Positions 32,301-43,220 of a stretch of 64,000 nucleotides of DNA are shown here, piece after piece. A program made the position numbers and the translations under genes. The notes below the pieces were generated by a model that had not been told where the DNA came from, made no database searches, and saw nothing but the letters and a program-made list of their open reading frames with translations. The stretch's first letter is position 1; each line of letters opens with the position of its first letter. This DNA comes from Acholoe squamosa (taxonomy: Eukaryota; Annelida; Polychaeta; Phyllodocida; Polynoidae): positions 86,527,920-86,591,919 of the forward strand of contig OX439036.1 of the NCBI GenBank assembly GCA_949317995.1, read 5' to 3'.

Positions 32301-35300
32301 CTCAGCAAGGGGGGTTCGTGTATAAGACGCACCCCCCCAACCCCCCCAGAATAAAGAGAAATTAAACATTTAGAGCTGTCATCGGCCCATCTGCTCCCTA
32401 CACCCCGGCAGGCGTGCGGACTAGGCACTATCGGTCGTTGCTGTCATCGGCCCATCCGTTCCCTACACCCTGGCAGGCGTGCGGACAGTTCCCTGGTCGC
32501 CGCAGTCGAGGCACTATGAGTCAATGCTGTCATCAGCCCATGCGTTCCCTACAACCCGGCAAGCCACGCCGCATTGTCTATAGTGTTAACCTGTTGAGTC
32601 GATGCTGTCATCACCCCGGCAGGCGGGCGCGGCAGGCATGCGGGCAGTCTTGGCGCTATGAGTCGATGCTGTCATCGGCCCATGCATTCCCTTCAGGCCT
32701 GGAAGCGCGTTAGCACCTCCCGGTCTGATTTGGAGGTGTTTCCTTGATCACATCAGACTATCTCCCAATTGGAAAATCGGAAAACCCCGCATATAAGATG
32801 CACCCCCAACTTGAGAAATCCCTATAAGACGCACCAGGCATTTGTTTGGCATAGAGGACACGTCTTATACGCGTGAGATTACGGTAGTAGTATATCAAAA
32901 TATAATACAATTATTTAACAATTGTTGTTCTGGGAAAAACTTCAAAATCATGTAGCGATTAAATGGGGATAAGATTGTCTTTCAAAATTCACAACCTTCA
33001 GTTACCTAGTACACGATCCCATTGATAAGGCCACACCAAAAAAATAAATTGGTCTACGGATTTTGGTTTTGAAAAAATGGTGCGAGCGAGTGAATTTTTT
33101 TTTTTTTTTAAAAGAATTTTTTGGCGTTGAATGGATTCCTTGGTAGGAAAGTGAGGCGAGCGAACAAATTTTTTTTTTTTTTTTAATTTTGCCAAACATC
33201 ATAAAGAGAAAACTTGTTGAAACTGAAGCGAGCAAAATCTCTAGACAAGATTTTCAAAGAAAAAAAATTGTGTTTCCGAAAATATGGAGAGGGCGATCCG
33301 TAGACCAACTTAATTTTTTGGTGTGGCCTAATTAAACAATTTTCTTTCTAGAGAGGCGTTCTTCCCACAGATCATGGCCCACGTCCGGTTACCATACTGT
33401 ACAAGTATCTATCTGTGCCGCGTGGTGTCACCGAGTCCATTAATGGTATCCGCTGAATGTCAGCAGTACCTGGAGGAGGCCAGGTCCTACCACATGTTAC
33501 CCGACCACCGCCATGAGATCAGTACCCCGCGTACCGTCCCCCGCTGCCGCTTTGCAGTCCATGGCTGTCTTGTCATTGTTGGAGGACTAACAAAGGTAAT
33601 TGTGTTTGACATATCAGTTTCTATATTTGACCTGTTATAAGGAACAATGTACAGCACCTACCCTAGCCTGGCAAATAAGGGATCCAGGTAGTTGCACATG
33701 GTCAGCCAAGATGCCCTATACCTAAAATAGAGGCAGGGTTTCACAGTCTATGATCAAGACAGCTCATTATAGATAATCCAAGAGGTCAGATCATTCCTTA
33801 ATGATATACACATATAAAACTTCGATAACTGACTAAATATAAAATGGTCAAGTCCCATCTGGACTCAATAAGAGGTCCACTCCTAGAATTATAAGGTGGT
33901 ATGAATAGTAAATCTGTCAGCAATTCTCTTCTCTACTTCAATACAATTGTCCACAGGAGGACCATGAGAACCGCTACAGCTGGTACCTTAAGGCAGATGC
34001 CTCATCATGGGAGCTGCTTGCCCAGTTACCCCGCCCATCATGGAAGTTCTACAGTGCCTCCGCTACCCAGAGTGGTATCCTCGTGTCGGGCGGCTACTAC
34101 CACGAGGTCAAGAAAGACTGTTGGCTGTTCGACATCTCTGAGAAAAAGTGGAAGTCTCTGCCACCCATGACGGAAGGTCGCTGCAAACATGGCAGTGTGG
34201 TTCATAATGGTTGTGTGTACGTCCTAGGAGGGGAGGATGATTTTAGACTGTTGAAGTCCATGGAGAGATATAATACCAGGCAAAGACAGTGGTCCCTCCT
34301 GCCATCCCTATCTAAGGGGCTCTCAGACCCTCTGACTGCCACCTATGGTCAGTATATTTACGTCCTCAGTGGTATAGAGGGCAGTGATGCTACCTCAGTT
34401 AGTACATTTGCCTATGATACAGTATGGGGGGAGTGGCATACCCGTGCTGATATGCCAGAACCAGTGCGACTTGGGGCTGCAGCTACTGTAAATGAGAAGA
34501 TCTATGTGGTAGGCGGTTATACACGTTCCTGTATGAGCTACGACCCTAGAGCAGACTGCTGGACCGTACTCACCCCGCCCAGGGAGAAGCATGGAAATGC
34601 CCCAGCCACCGTTTGGCGGGTAGGTTTAGACACTATCTTAAACATATTTATGCCTTATAAATATTAACTTCAATATGGAGTGTACCTTATAAAATGGGGT
34701 AAGGCCATACCAAAAATATAAGTTGGTCTATGGATTTTTGTTTTGAAAAAATGGTGTGAACGAGGGAATTTTTTAAAGATTTTTTTGGTGTCCAATGGAT
34801 TCCTTGTTGGAAAAGTGAGGCGCACAAAAAAAATTATTTGAAAAAGAAATTTTGCCAAACATCACACAAGAGAAAAGTGAAGCGAGCAAAATCCATAGAC
34901 AAGATTTTTTAATACAAAGAAAAAAAAATTGTATTTCCGAAAATATGGAGAGGGTAATCTGTAGACCCAAGTTAATTTTTTGGTGTGGCCTAAGATTACA
35001 TTTCTAGATTAGTACTAAACATCTTAGAAAGCAAGCCTCAGGTGCACCTTATGTTATTTTAAACAACTTATGGTATGTCTTTTATATTAGATGCGACTTA
35101 TACACAAGGTACTATGGTAGATATTACTTGAGTCAATGCACCTAAAAGACAATTGAATTACCGGTAGAGTCTGTTTTTATTATTTCTTTTTTCCAGGGTA
35201 AAGTATTGGTTGGCGGTGGGGACATTGACAGTAATGAGACTACATCGGTAGTGGAGGAGTACGACCCAATGGCCGACACCTGGTCATATTGTGCCATAGC

Positions 35301-35358
35301 ACTCAAGGAGGAGCTCTCCTGTCATCATCTCCTCAATATAGACCTCTGTGGCATCTAA
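29380..35358 (+). CDS. Kelch-like BTB-BACK-Kelch protein (complete, 567 aa)
   Basis: Likely substrate adaptor of a cullin-3 ubiquitin ligase, as is usual for this architecture. Exons: 29380-29542 (coding part; the acceptor is at 29361), 29814-29977, 31210-31385, 31876-32007, 33352-33595, 33957-34619 and 35197-35358. They sum to 568 codons with matching phases. The BTB spans exons 1-2 (T-D-V-I-L-K...H-R-V-V-L-S-A-S-S-E-Y-F; S-G-V-I-E-I). BACK spans exons 3-5 (K-R-A-C-E-D-F, W-V-K-V-D...H-V-R-L-P). Six Kelch blades follow, with Gly-Gly pairs V-G-G, S-G-G, L-G-G, V-G-G and spaced Tyr/Trp. Start: first in-frame ATG of the exon; the frame is open to the acceptor, so an upstream coding exon cannot be excluded. 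The nearest KLHL subtype is not assigned. The last residues and stop lie in a minisatellite. Confidence 0.9.
30216..30358. mobile_element. MITE CAGAGATGCCACT family, copy 1 (6-bp TSD CACTGT)
   Basis: 143 bp bounded by CAGAGATGCCACT and AGTGGCATCTCTG. It is flanked on both sides by CACTGT (30210-30215 and 30359-30364). It sits in Kelch intron 2. Confidence 0.85.
30363..31240 (+). repeat. Tandem array of the Kelch exon-3 splice acceptor (about 45-bp units)
   Basis: Units of roughly 45 bp carry TTACAG/AATACAG followed by GCATCAGACCAGTTCCAG and TTCTGTGGGTT. The final unit is the real acceptor (AG 31208-31209) and the first ten or so codons of exon 3 (A-S-D-Q-F-Q-F-C-G-L). Complete units begin near 31030, 31078, 31121, 31169 and 31211. 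Older ones lie at about 30365-30455, split from the rest by the MITE at 30456-30996. Confidence 0.85.
30456..30996. mobile_element. TA-flanked MITE, CCGTAATCTCCCGCG family (copy 1)
   Basis: 541 bp; the left end CCAAAATCTCCCGCG is slightly mutated and the right end is CGCGGGAGATTACGG. TA flanks both sides (30454-30455 and 30997-30998). Inside are TATAAGACGCG/CGTCTTATACGC inverted motifs and one or two copies of the GCGGCAGACCGG minisatellite seen expanded in the copy at 61075. Confidence 0.85.
31531..31776. mobile_element. MITE GGGAGTG family (copy 2, TTA duplications)
   Basis: TTA-GGGAGTGATCATTTATTA on the left and TGATCACTCCC-TTA on the right form a perfect 3-bp duplication. The subterminal (G)n/(C)n tracts match copy 1 at 20591. 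It is in Kelch intron 3, 100 bp before the exon-4 acceptor. Confidence 0.85.
32163..32884. mobile_element. TA-flanked MITE, CCGTAATC family (copy 2)
   Basis: 722 bp from CCATATCTCTCACG to CGTGAGATTACGG, flanked by TA at 32161-32162 and 32885-32886. The interior has about four imperfect units around GCTGTCATCGGCCCAT and CCGGCAGGCGTGCGG. It lies in Kelch intron 4. Confidence 0.82.
33029..33328. mobile_element. MITE GGCCACACC family (copy 1, TAA duplications)
   Basis: 300 bp with ends GGCCACACCAAAAAAATAA and TTAATTTTTTGGTGTGGCC, flanked by TAA at 33026-33028 and 33329-33331. A 3-bp TAA duplication and GGCC start are typical of PIF/Harbinger-derived elements. Its right end is only 23 bp from Kelch exon 5. 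Confidence 0.85.
34703..34990. mobile_element. MITE GGCCACACC family (copy 2, TAA duplications)
   Basis: 288 bp from GGCCATACC to GGTGTGGCC, flanked by TAA at 34700-34702 and 34991-34993. It has the same internal phrases (GTCTACGGATTTT-like, GAAAATATGGAGAGGG) as the copy at 33029. It lies in Kelch intron 6. Confidence 0.85.
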
Positions 35359-36103
35359 ATAGGACTCCTCAGTATAAACCTCTGAGGCATCTAAATAGGA
35401 GCTCCTCAATATAGACCTCTGTGGCATCTAAATAGGACTCCTCAGTATAAACCTCTGAGGCATCTAAATAGGAGCTCCTCAATATAGACCTCTGTGGCAT
35501 CTAAATAGGACTCCTCAGTATAAACCTCTGAGGCATCTAAATAGGAGCTCCTCAATATAGACCTCTGTGGCATCTAAATAGGACTCCTCAGTATAAACCT
35601 CTGAGGCATCTAAATAGGAGCTCCTCAATATAGACCTCTGAGGCATCTAAATAGGACTCCTCAGTATAAACCTCTGAGGCATCTAAATAGGAGCTCCTCA
35701 ATATAGACCTCTGAGGCATCTAAATAGGACTCCTCAGTATAAACCTCTGAGGCATCTAAATAGGAGCTCCTCAATATAGACCTCTGTGGCATCTAAATAG
35801 GACTCCTCAGTATAAACCTCTGAGGCATCTAAATAGGAGCTCCTCAATATAGACCTCTGTGGCATCTAAATAGGACTCCTCAGTATAAACCTCTGAGGCA
35901 TCTAAATAGGAGCTCCTCAATATAGACCTCTGAGGCATCTAAATAGGACTCCTCAGTATAAACCTCTGAGGCATCTAAATAGGAGCTCCTCAATATAGAC
36001 CTCTGAGGCATCTAAATAGGACTCCTCAGTATAAACCTCTGAGGCATCTAAATAGGAGCTCCTCAAATTAGACCTCTGAGGCATCTAAATAGGACCTCAA
36101 ATT
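35329..36103 (+). repeat. 72-bp minisatellite covering the Kelch stop codon and 3' UTR
   Basis: Two alternating units of about 36 bp, CTCCTCAATATAGACCTCTG and CTCCTCAGTATAAACCTCTG, each followed by (T/A)GGCATCTAAATAGGA. They form a roughly 72-bp higher-order repeat present about ten times. The first unit contains the last Kelch codons (L-N-I-D-L-C-G-I) and the stop TAA at 35356-35358. Confidence 0.93.
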
Positions 36104-36161
36104 TTCTTGGCTGTGGCCCCCGTAGACCACCCCTTCTGGATCCGCCCCTGAGAACATATAC

Positions 36162-36167
36162 AATAAA
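36162..36167 (+). promoter_or_regulatory. Candidate polyadenylation signal for the Kelch gene
   Basis: AATAAA about 0.8 kb after the stop, just past the minisatellite. It would place the whole array in the 3' UTR. No transcript evidence is available. Confidence 0.4.
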
Positions 36168-38092
36168 TAGACCTTCCTAAGTATACACCTCTCCAACATC
36201 TAAATAGTCACCTCCTCAATATATGCCTCTGTGGCATCTACAAAGGACTTTCACAATATAGATCTCTGCATCATCTAAATAGTCTGGATGTTCATACCAA
36301 CACATGCTTACATGGAGAAAATAAAACATGCAAGGTACTTTCTTCACCAAATTTAAAGGAGCGAAACTCTGGATCTCTAAAAGAATTAGCATGTCAGTGC
36401 AGCACATCCAACTATCTTCAACTTCTTGAAAATTTCAGTTCATCAGGGACAAATTCTTGCCGATGTTCTCACACAATATATAGAGTACCCAATAATTACT
36501 GGGTTTGGCAAAGCATATTAGGATATATACGGTCAATCAATGTATAGATTACCAGTGTCTGATGTATCATATCTGAATAGCATATAATCTCTATATATAC
36601 ACAGTATTCATTGTAGTACCTAATGTCTACCTGGGATTACTGTATGTCAAGTAATGTGTAGGTAATAAACTAGTAATTGATTTTTTTTTTTTCTGTGGAA
36701 TTCATCAATAAGAATCCACATTCTGAGTATGCTGAGAAACTCCGCAACAAACTTGAGAGGAAATGGATATTGAAATTACGTACCCAAGTCCCCTTTGGAC
36801 TGAATCTGATCGATGCACCAAATTATTAGATCAGTGATACTTCACCAAACCCTTGTGTTTTCTACTTTGGAGCTCCGTTGAAAAAACTAGAGATTACCGA
36901 GTAGAATTCAGTAAATGGCCATCATTGATGGCCCTGGGAATTACACTATGATAGAACTGGGCTACCAATCTGATAGCCTAAAATCAGTAATCCTAAAATA
37001 AATTGTGTTGTATCCTTCCAAGCATTTGAAACATAGAGCCCTATCAAAGAAAGGGTCAAAAATGTTTCCTGTCTCCCCCACACAGAACTTTGATCATAAT
37101 TCCCTGTGGGCCAAAGTCCCTAGAATTTGCATCAAATTTCTAAAATCCCTTAAATAATTATATTTTTTATTTAAGATGTGAAATGTGACAAAATCACATG
37201 CCTTGTAAACCTCACTAACACACCTGATGAGACTAACAGAGTCGAAACCTTGGCTTTTCCACCACTACTGAATAATTGACAGTAGACTCCATAATAAATG
37301 TTAGGAGTTTGACACCTAGGCCTGGAGAGTGAAGCACCTCCAGGACCCTGGGGGCCCACAGGAAACCTGTGGTACCATGGTGATGATGCATTATTGTTTA
37401 TTGATGACAACGATCTCCTTGGAGACTACCCTATCAACGGAAGTTGATAAGGGGAGGCGAGTATGGCAACGGCGCCAGTAGAAGCAAGGTAGTGTTGAGG
37501 TATGGACGGTTCATACATTCGTCCTCTGAGAAACTAGTAATTGATGTACACTGTGACATAATAATGATCTGGTGTACGCTACCAGTTACTGGTGTCGGAT
37601 GATAAGAGGATTAATTTAATTGATGTCTCTTATTAGTGACGGATGTAGTAAACAAAATGTCTCTTATCAGTGACGGATGAAGTAGACAGGGATGCATGTC
37701 TTTAGGGTTTTCTATGATATCAGGGACTTTCAAGGTCCAAAGACCTATATATTCTCATACATACAGTAGTATATATGATGCGATAAACAAGCAATAGAGA
37801 CATAGATGTATATTTGAGGACAATTGGGGAAGAGCAGACCCCCTTATTTATTACTAAAGGAAAAAAGCACACAAGATATTTCCCTCCTGGGACCCAAGAA
37901 ACAATATGGCTACCTGAGGGGGCCTGTGTGAGAGTGAGGTTGACCCCAAAGGGGTCAGAAGTCAGAAGGTGGGACACCTCCACAGGACTTTACATTCATA
38001 TACAAGATGTACCATGTATATTGCTTGGGGTTCTATTTGGGCATTCAAGGCTGGATTTGTGCCCAAGTCACTATCACCCCCCCCCCCCGAAA
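36168..38092. other. Intergenic, no gene recognised
   Basis: No domain or spliced exon was identified. The open frame at 37814-38155 has no recognisable family and runs into a C-homopolymer. Confidence 0.45.
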
Positions 38093-38306
38093 AAAATGTC
38101 TGATATGGTATATATGGATATTCAGGTAGTCAATGTGCATGTTACCAGTGACTGATATGGTATATATGGATATCCAGGTAAATCAGTGTGTATGTTCCTA
38201 GTGACTTATTTGGCATATATACAGATACCCAGGTAATCAATGTGTATGTAACTAGTGACTTATTTGGCATATACAGATATCCAGGTAATCAATGTGTATG
38301 TTACTA

Positions 38307-38551
38307 CCGTAATCTCCCGCGTATAAGGCGCATCTTATACGCCAAATAAAATGCTGCTGGGTCTTATACGTGGGAGGTAAATTGCCTTGAGTTTGGGGTG
38401 CGCCTTATAGGGGGGGTATTTTTACTATAGAACAGTACTAAATTGACAAAAATCAACCCTCAGGGGGGCGCCTTATAAGCGAAACAGCCCCCCTGTGAGT
38501 TGGGGGGGGCGCCTTATATGCGAGCTGCGCCTTATACGCGGGAGATTACGG
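38307..38551. mobile_element. TA-flanked MITE, CCGTAATC family (copy 3, short)
   Basis: 245 bp with perfect ends CCGTAATCTCCCGCG and CGCGGGAGATTACGG. It is inserted in the satellite at TTAC-TA-GTGACT, with TA duplicated. The minisatellite core of its longer relatives is missing. Confidence 0.9.
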
Positions 38552-39574
38552 TAGTGACTTTTCTGGCATATATGGATATCCAGGTAATCAATGTGTATGT
38601 TACTAGTGACTTATTTGGCATATATACAGATACCCAGGTAATCAATGTGTATGTTACTAGTGACTTATCTGGCATATACAAATATCCAGGTTATCAATGT
38701 GTATGTTACTAGTGACTTATCTGGCATATACAGATACCCAGGTAATCAATGTGTATATTACTAGTGACTTATCTGGCATATACAAATATCCAGGTAATCA
38801 ATGTGCATGTTACCAGTGACTGATATGATATATACCGATATCCAGAAAATCAATGTGCATGTTACCAGTGACTGATATGGTATATATGGATATCCAGGTA
38901 ATCAATGTCTATATTACCAGAGACTTATCTGGCATATATACAGATACCCAGGTAATCAATGTGTATGTAACTAGTGACTTCTCTGGCATATATACAGATA
39001 TCCAGGTATTCAATGTGTATGTTACTAGTGACTTATCTGGCATATATATATACAGATACCCAGGTAATCAATGTGTATGTTACTAGTGACTTATCTGGCA
39101 TATAAAGATATCCAGGTTATCAATGTGTATGTTACTAGTGACTTATCTGGCATATAAACAGATACCCAGCTAACCAATGTGTATGTTACTAGTGACTTAT
39201 CTGGCATATACAAATATCCAGGTAATCAATGTGCATGTTACCAGTGACTGATATGATATATACCCATATCCAGAAAATCAATGTGCATGTTACCAGTGAC
39301 TGATATGGTATATATGGATATCCAGGTAATCAATGTCTATATTACCAGAGACTTATCTGGCATATATACAGATACCCAGGTAATCAATGTGTATGTAACT
39401 AGTGACTTCTCTGGCATATATACAGATATCCAGGTATTCAATGTGTATGTTACTAGTGACTTATCTGGCATATATATACAGATACCCAGGTAATCAATGT
39501 GTATGTTACTAGTGACTTATCTGGCATATATGGATATCCAGGTTATCAATGTGTACGTAACTAGTGACTTATCT

Positions 39575-39577
<3 letters not shown>

Positions 39578-39644
<67 letters not shown>
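39578..39644. repeat. (TA)n microsatellite
   Basis: An uninterrupted TA run of about 65 bp between the satellite and the pogo-like element, whose TA insertion preference it would serve. Confidence 0.95.
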
Positions 39645-39647
<3 letters not shown>

Positions 39648-40386
39648 TAAAACTTGGTTACAACGAACCTGTTGTTACAAGCCTAAAAAGTTCGTTATAA
39701 CCAAATTTCGTTATAAGCAAGTTCAACATCATGGTGGAAGGGGGGGGGGGTAGGGGAGGTGGGAGGAAATTAAAGAGGTGTTAGGCTGTGTATCAGGACT
39801 TTTTTGGCTGCCTAGCAGCCCCTATAGGCGGCAGGAGGGGTGGGGAAATCAAAGAGGTGTTAGGCTGTGTATCAGGACATCCTTGGCCACCTAGCAGTCC
39901 CTATAGGTGACAGGAGGGGTGGGGGAATCAAAGAGGTGTTAGGCTGTGTATCAGGACATCCTTGGCCACCTAGCAGTCCCTATAGGTGACAGGAGGGGTG
40001 GGGGAATCAAAGAGGTGTTAGGCTGTGTATCAGGACTTTTTTGGCCGCCTAGCAGCCCCTATAGGTGACAGGAGGGGTGGGGAAATCAAAGAGGTGTTAG
40101 GCTGTGTATCAGGACATCCTTGGCCGCCTAGCAGCCCCTATGGGCGGAAGTAGAGGTGAGGGCATCAACTGGGCCGATAAAAGTACCTATTCTAAGCATT
40201 CAATTTACATTTTTCAAACTTTGGGGGTAAAAACATTTCGTTATAAAGAAGTTCTTGTCAATATCACTTTGTTATAAGCAAGTTTTATTACTATAGAAAT
40301 GTATAGGAAAGGTTTGTGACCAGGCATTTTTGTTTGTTATAACCAAATTTCGTTATAAGGAAGTTTGTTATAACCAAGTTTCACTG
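39645..40386. mobile_element. Pogo/Tigger-like non-autonomous element with a 79-bp repeat core
   Basis: 742 bp with ends CAGTAAAACTTGGTTACAAC and GTTATAACCAAGTTTCACTG, flanked by TA. CAGT ends with TA duplication are typical of pogo-group Tc1/mariner elements. The interior (about 39745-40160) is five tandem units of about 79 bp (GAGGTGTTAGGCTGTGTATC...CCTATAGG). GTTATAA motifs recur near both ends. No transposase is present. Confidence 0.85.
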
Positions 40387-41208
40387 TATATATATACAGA
40401 TACCCAGGTAATCAATGTGTATGTTACTAGTGACTTATCTGGCATATACAGATATCCAGGTAATCAATGTGTATGTTACTAGTGACTTATTTGGCATATA
40501 TGGATATCCAGGTAATCGATGTGTATGTTGACAGTGATATTTGAAATACCGGGTAGTATATTATGTTGGTTAGGACTTCATGCCGCGAAAATGTGATATG
40601 GCTATTTGCAAATGAAATGTATGTCGTAAATTGGATTATATTCTATACTTTTGAAGAGATATGGGAGCGAGGGTAGAATATCTAGACTGTCCCGTGGTCA
40701 CTCTCGCCCCATCAAAAGGGCATCTTGGAGATGTCACATTTCCCATCAGCATCAGAATTTCCACCGTTCCCCTAGGATTTAAACAATAAAATGCATATAC
40801 GGTAATCCGCATTGACAATTGATAAATGGGGAGAAATTCCTAATTTTGGTGAACAGTGAATGGCATTTCTGATGTGTTAGTATTTGTGCAATTCTAAAAC
40901 TACCAGTAGTAATTTTATTTTCATTATGATATCACGTTTGTTGGACCTTGAGTGTCGAACCATATTTAAGTTGGCATGTCCGCTATCACAGTATGAAATT
41001 TGGGGTTTCTCTTCAGTTGCCATCTAGACAACATTCTAAACCATGTGCTAAAATATCTAATGATTTTATGAAGTATTTCTGCCTCAAAACAATGAAACCC
41101 ATGTCCTGTATTTATTCCTATCCTAGTAATAAATCAGGTGTGTCTGATTTCCCATATTATTTGTCATATAGGGAGCCTGGGTGCTGTGGATGATAAGCCT
41201 GTCCTAAT

Positions 41209-41351
41209 CAATAATGCCACTTTTCCTGGTTTACCAGGAATTCCTGGTTTTCATTCCAAGATACCTGTATTAGATTATGTTAAATTCCTGTGAAAATGTG
41301 TCCAAAAGTCCAGTTTTCCTGTTTTTTGTCCTCCAGTGAGTGGCAACTCTG
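41209..41351. mobile_element. MITE CAGAGATGCCACT family, copy 2 (6-bp TSD CCTAAT)
   Basis: 143 bp with the left end mutated (CAATAATGCCACT) and the right end AGTGGCAACTCTG. Exact CCTAAT flanks lie at 41203-41208 and 41352-41357. The interior phrases TTTTCCTGGTTTACCAGGAA and AAGTCCAGTTTTCCTG match the other copies. Confidence 0.82.
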
Positions 41352-41741
41352 CCTAATTCTCAAGGTGTACTAAACACTAAAGCCTGTCAGACTAGCCGAT
41401 AGGTGGTACTGTGGTGAGCAGGAATGTCAACGGCCACCTACTGAAGTGTATTGTGTTGTGATTAGACACATCATTTTGAGGCACTTTGGGCAAGCAGTGA
41501 TTGGAACAATATATGCATAGCACAAGAGAGCATTTACAAACTATTTAGACAAGTTTCCACAAATTTTCAAAATTGTCTTTTTAGCGGATATGTCAAATTT
41601 AAATGGTAACCGGTAGTTATTTTTATTTGCATATATAGCCTAGTGTTGCTTGAGTTGTCAAGGTGCTGTTTTATGACTTAAGTCAGGATTTGTTACAGGG
41701 ATATTAATACCCTAGCGTGCTTATTAATATATCGTTGATTC

Positions 41742-41859
41742 AGTGCACCAAGGTTTTAAATGCATCTGGGTCAACAAGGTAAAGGTAACCCTGTGAGGGC
41801 CCCTCATGGAGGTACCCTTTACCTTGTTGACCCAGATGCATATACAACCTTGTTGCACT
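41742..41859. repeat. 118-bp near-perfect hairpin
   Basis: Arms of about 50 bp: AGTGCACCAAGG...ATGCATCTGGGTCAACAAGG pairs with CCTTGTTGACCCAGATGCAT...CCTTGTTGCACT. The loop is about 15 bp around GGGCCCC. It could be a small MITE or a hairpin RNA source. Confidence 0.75.
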
Positions 41860-42079
41860 AATGATAAAAGACTCATTGGTACGACATAATTGGACTCATC
41901 ACTGATGACATGTAAAGTACCTATATCTGTAATGTGCTAATGACGTATGTATTGGGTCGGTGTAGATGGGCTTAATTCTATATTGAATAGTACATAACTT
42001 ATTGAACAAAGTAGGTTTCTTCTAAGATCATAATGGAATTAATTGTATGTTAGCAGTGATGATTCATGTTTACCTTTAT

Positions 42080-42297
42080 AGTGCCTATACATGGGTGCTC
42101 AAAATTTTTAGGATGTCACATCGTCACTTTTTTTGGAGGGATGGCGCGTCACTACGTCACTTTTTACGTATATACCAATGTACTGGGAACTTCTGCTAGT
42201 GTCGCCGTCTATCACTTTTTAAAACCCCTGTGTCACGAGCATCACTTTTTAAAACCCCTGCGTCACGAGCATCACTTTTTACCCATGTATAGGCACT
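42080..42297. mobile_element. MITE with GTGCCTATACATGGGT ends (copy 2)
   Basis: 218 bp with 17-bp ends AGTGCCTATACATGGGT and ACCCATGTATAGGCACT, in a TTAT-like flank on both sides. The interior contains CGTCAC and GAGCATCACTTTTTAAAACC short tandem repeats. It makes a spurious 103-aa open frame. Confidence 0.82.
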
Positions 42298-43047
42298 TTA
42301 TATTGAAACGGGCGAGCCAGAAAATCTGGCCAGGAAGGAAAAGTCAGAAAAAAAAGAATATTCTACATCTACCATAAAATCTTGTGTAAAGCCTATCTCC
42401 AAAATATGTACACGCTGACTTTAGGAACATCCAACAAGGCTGATTTTGGGGCTTGGAAATTCATAAGCCTATTCATTAGTGTCAAACATCCTATGTAGTA
42501 TAAGGAGAACCGTGGCATTGAAAACATCCCAAAAGCCTCGGTATACTCTAATTGGAGTTTAAACCGTGGCTTGTATGCGAGGTTTTATGGCAACCATAGT
42601 GATACATTGTGATTTTTAAAGGACAACACATCAGTGTATGAAATAAGTGTATCAGAATTTCAGTGCTTTTGGACGCTAGTCATGTATTTTGAATGATTGT
42701 TAAAGATTCGTCATTTATATTTTCGTTTTAAAAGTTATATTGTTTCATTGTTTGATGTATGTACACTATGTATACATAAAATATACATCTCAATGTATGC
42801 CAAGTTAAATGGCTGAGTGATTGCAATAAAAGGATTTGTTATAAACAACTTTTGTAATTGCGTTTATAAAAGTCTTTTAAGTGAACCAAATTCTGATCGT
42901 TATTCAACACTTTTATAGTTTCCACAATCCCTGCTTTTATAGGAGTAACTTCTTTGAACTGAGAAATTGACCAGTGAAATTGCCTGAGTCGACCTGTGCA
43001 TTTGATTATAGCCTTTGATTGGAGCTGGTGTATTACCAGACACTTAC

Positions 43048-43220
43048 CAGAGATGTAAGTCAGGCATGGGCAAAAATCAGGAAGCCATAGATTTACTTGA
43101 TATAAAAGTCTTCTTTTTTTCCAAACAGCCCTCCTTAGCACTTGTATAAGGAAAATACATGTCATTCAAAATCTTCAGAAATCAGGAAATCCTGATAAAA
43201 CTTGAAGACTTACATCCCTG
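43048..43220. mobile_element. MITE CAGRGATGTAAGTC family (TSD ACTTAC)
   Basis: The left end CAGAGATGTAAGTC is mirrored by GACTTACATCCCTG on the right. ACTTAC flanks the left end directly and the right end after one extra G. The interior has AATCAGGAAnnCC motifs. A partial relative starts near 43316 (CAGTGATGTAAG). Confidence 0.7.

Larger units (their letters stand above)
38093..40535. repeat. 54-bp satellite array, interrupted by two MITEs
   Basis: The unit is about 54 bp: GGCATATATACAGATACCCA, then GGTAATCAATGTGTATGTTA, then CTAGTGACTTATCT. Some units are variant or shortened. A block at about 38806-39085 is repeated at about 39234-39500 with a 428-bp offset (eight units), so there is higher-order structure. 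The array resumes at 40387-40535 after the pogo-like insertion. Confidence 0.93.

Noticed and set aside
35329-36103. CRISPR-like array
   Set aside because: Repeats are directly adjacent with no unique spacers, in an animal genome. It is a minisatellite; the same applies at 38.1-40.5 and 43.7-44.1 kb.
37814-38155. 113-aa plus-strand ORF
   Set aside because: No domain or splice context, and it reads through a C-homopolymer into the satellite.
38500-39700. Open frames of 67-77 aa reading an 18-residue repeat
   Set aside because: They come from a 54-bp satellite whose unit is divisible by three; there is no gene context or conserved domain.
42066-42377. 103-aa ORF
   Set aside because: It spans the MITE at 42080-42297 and owes its repeats to that element.
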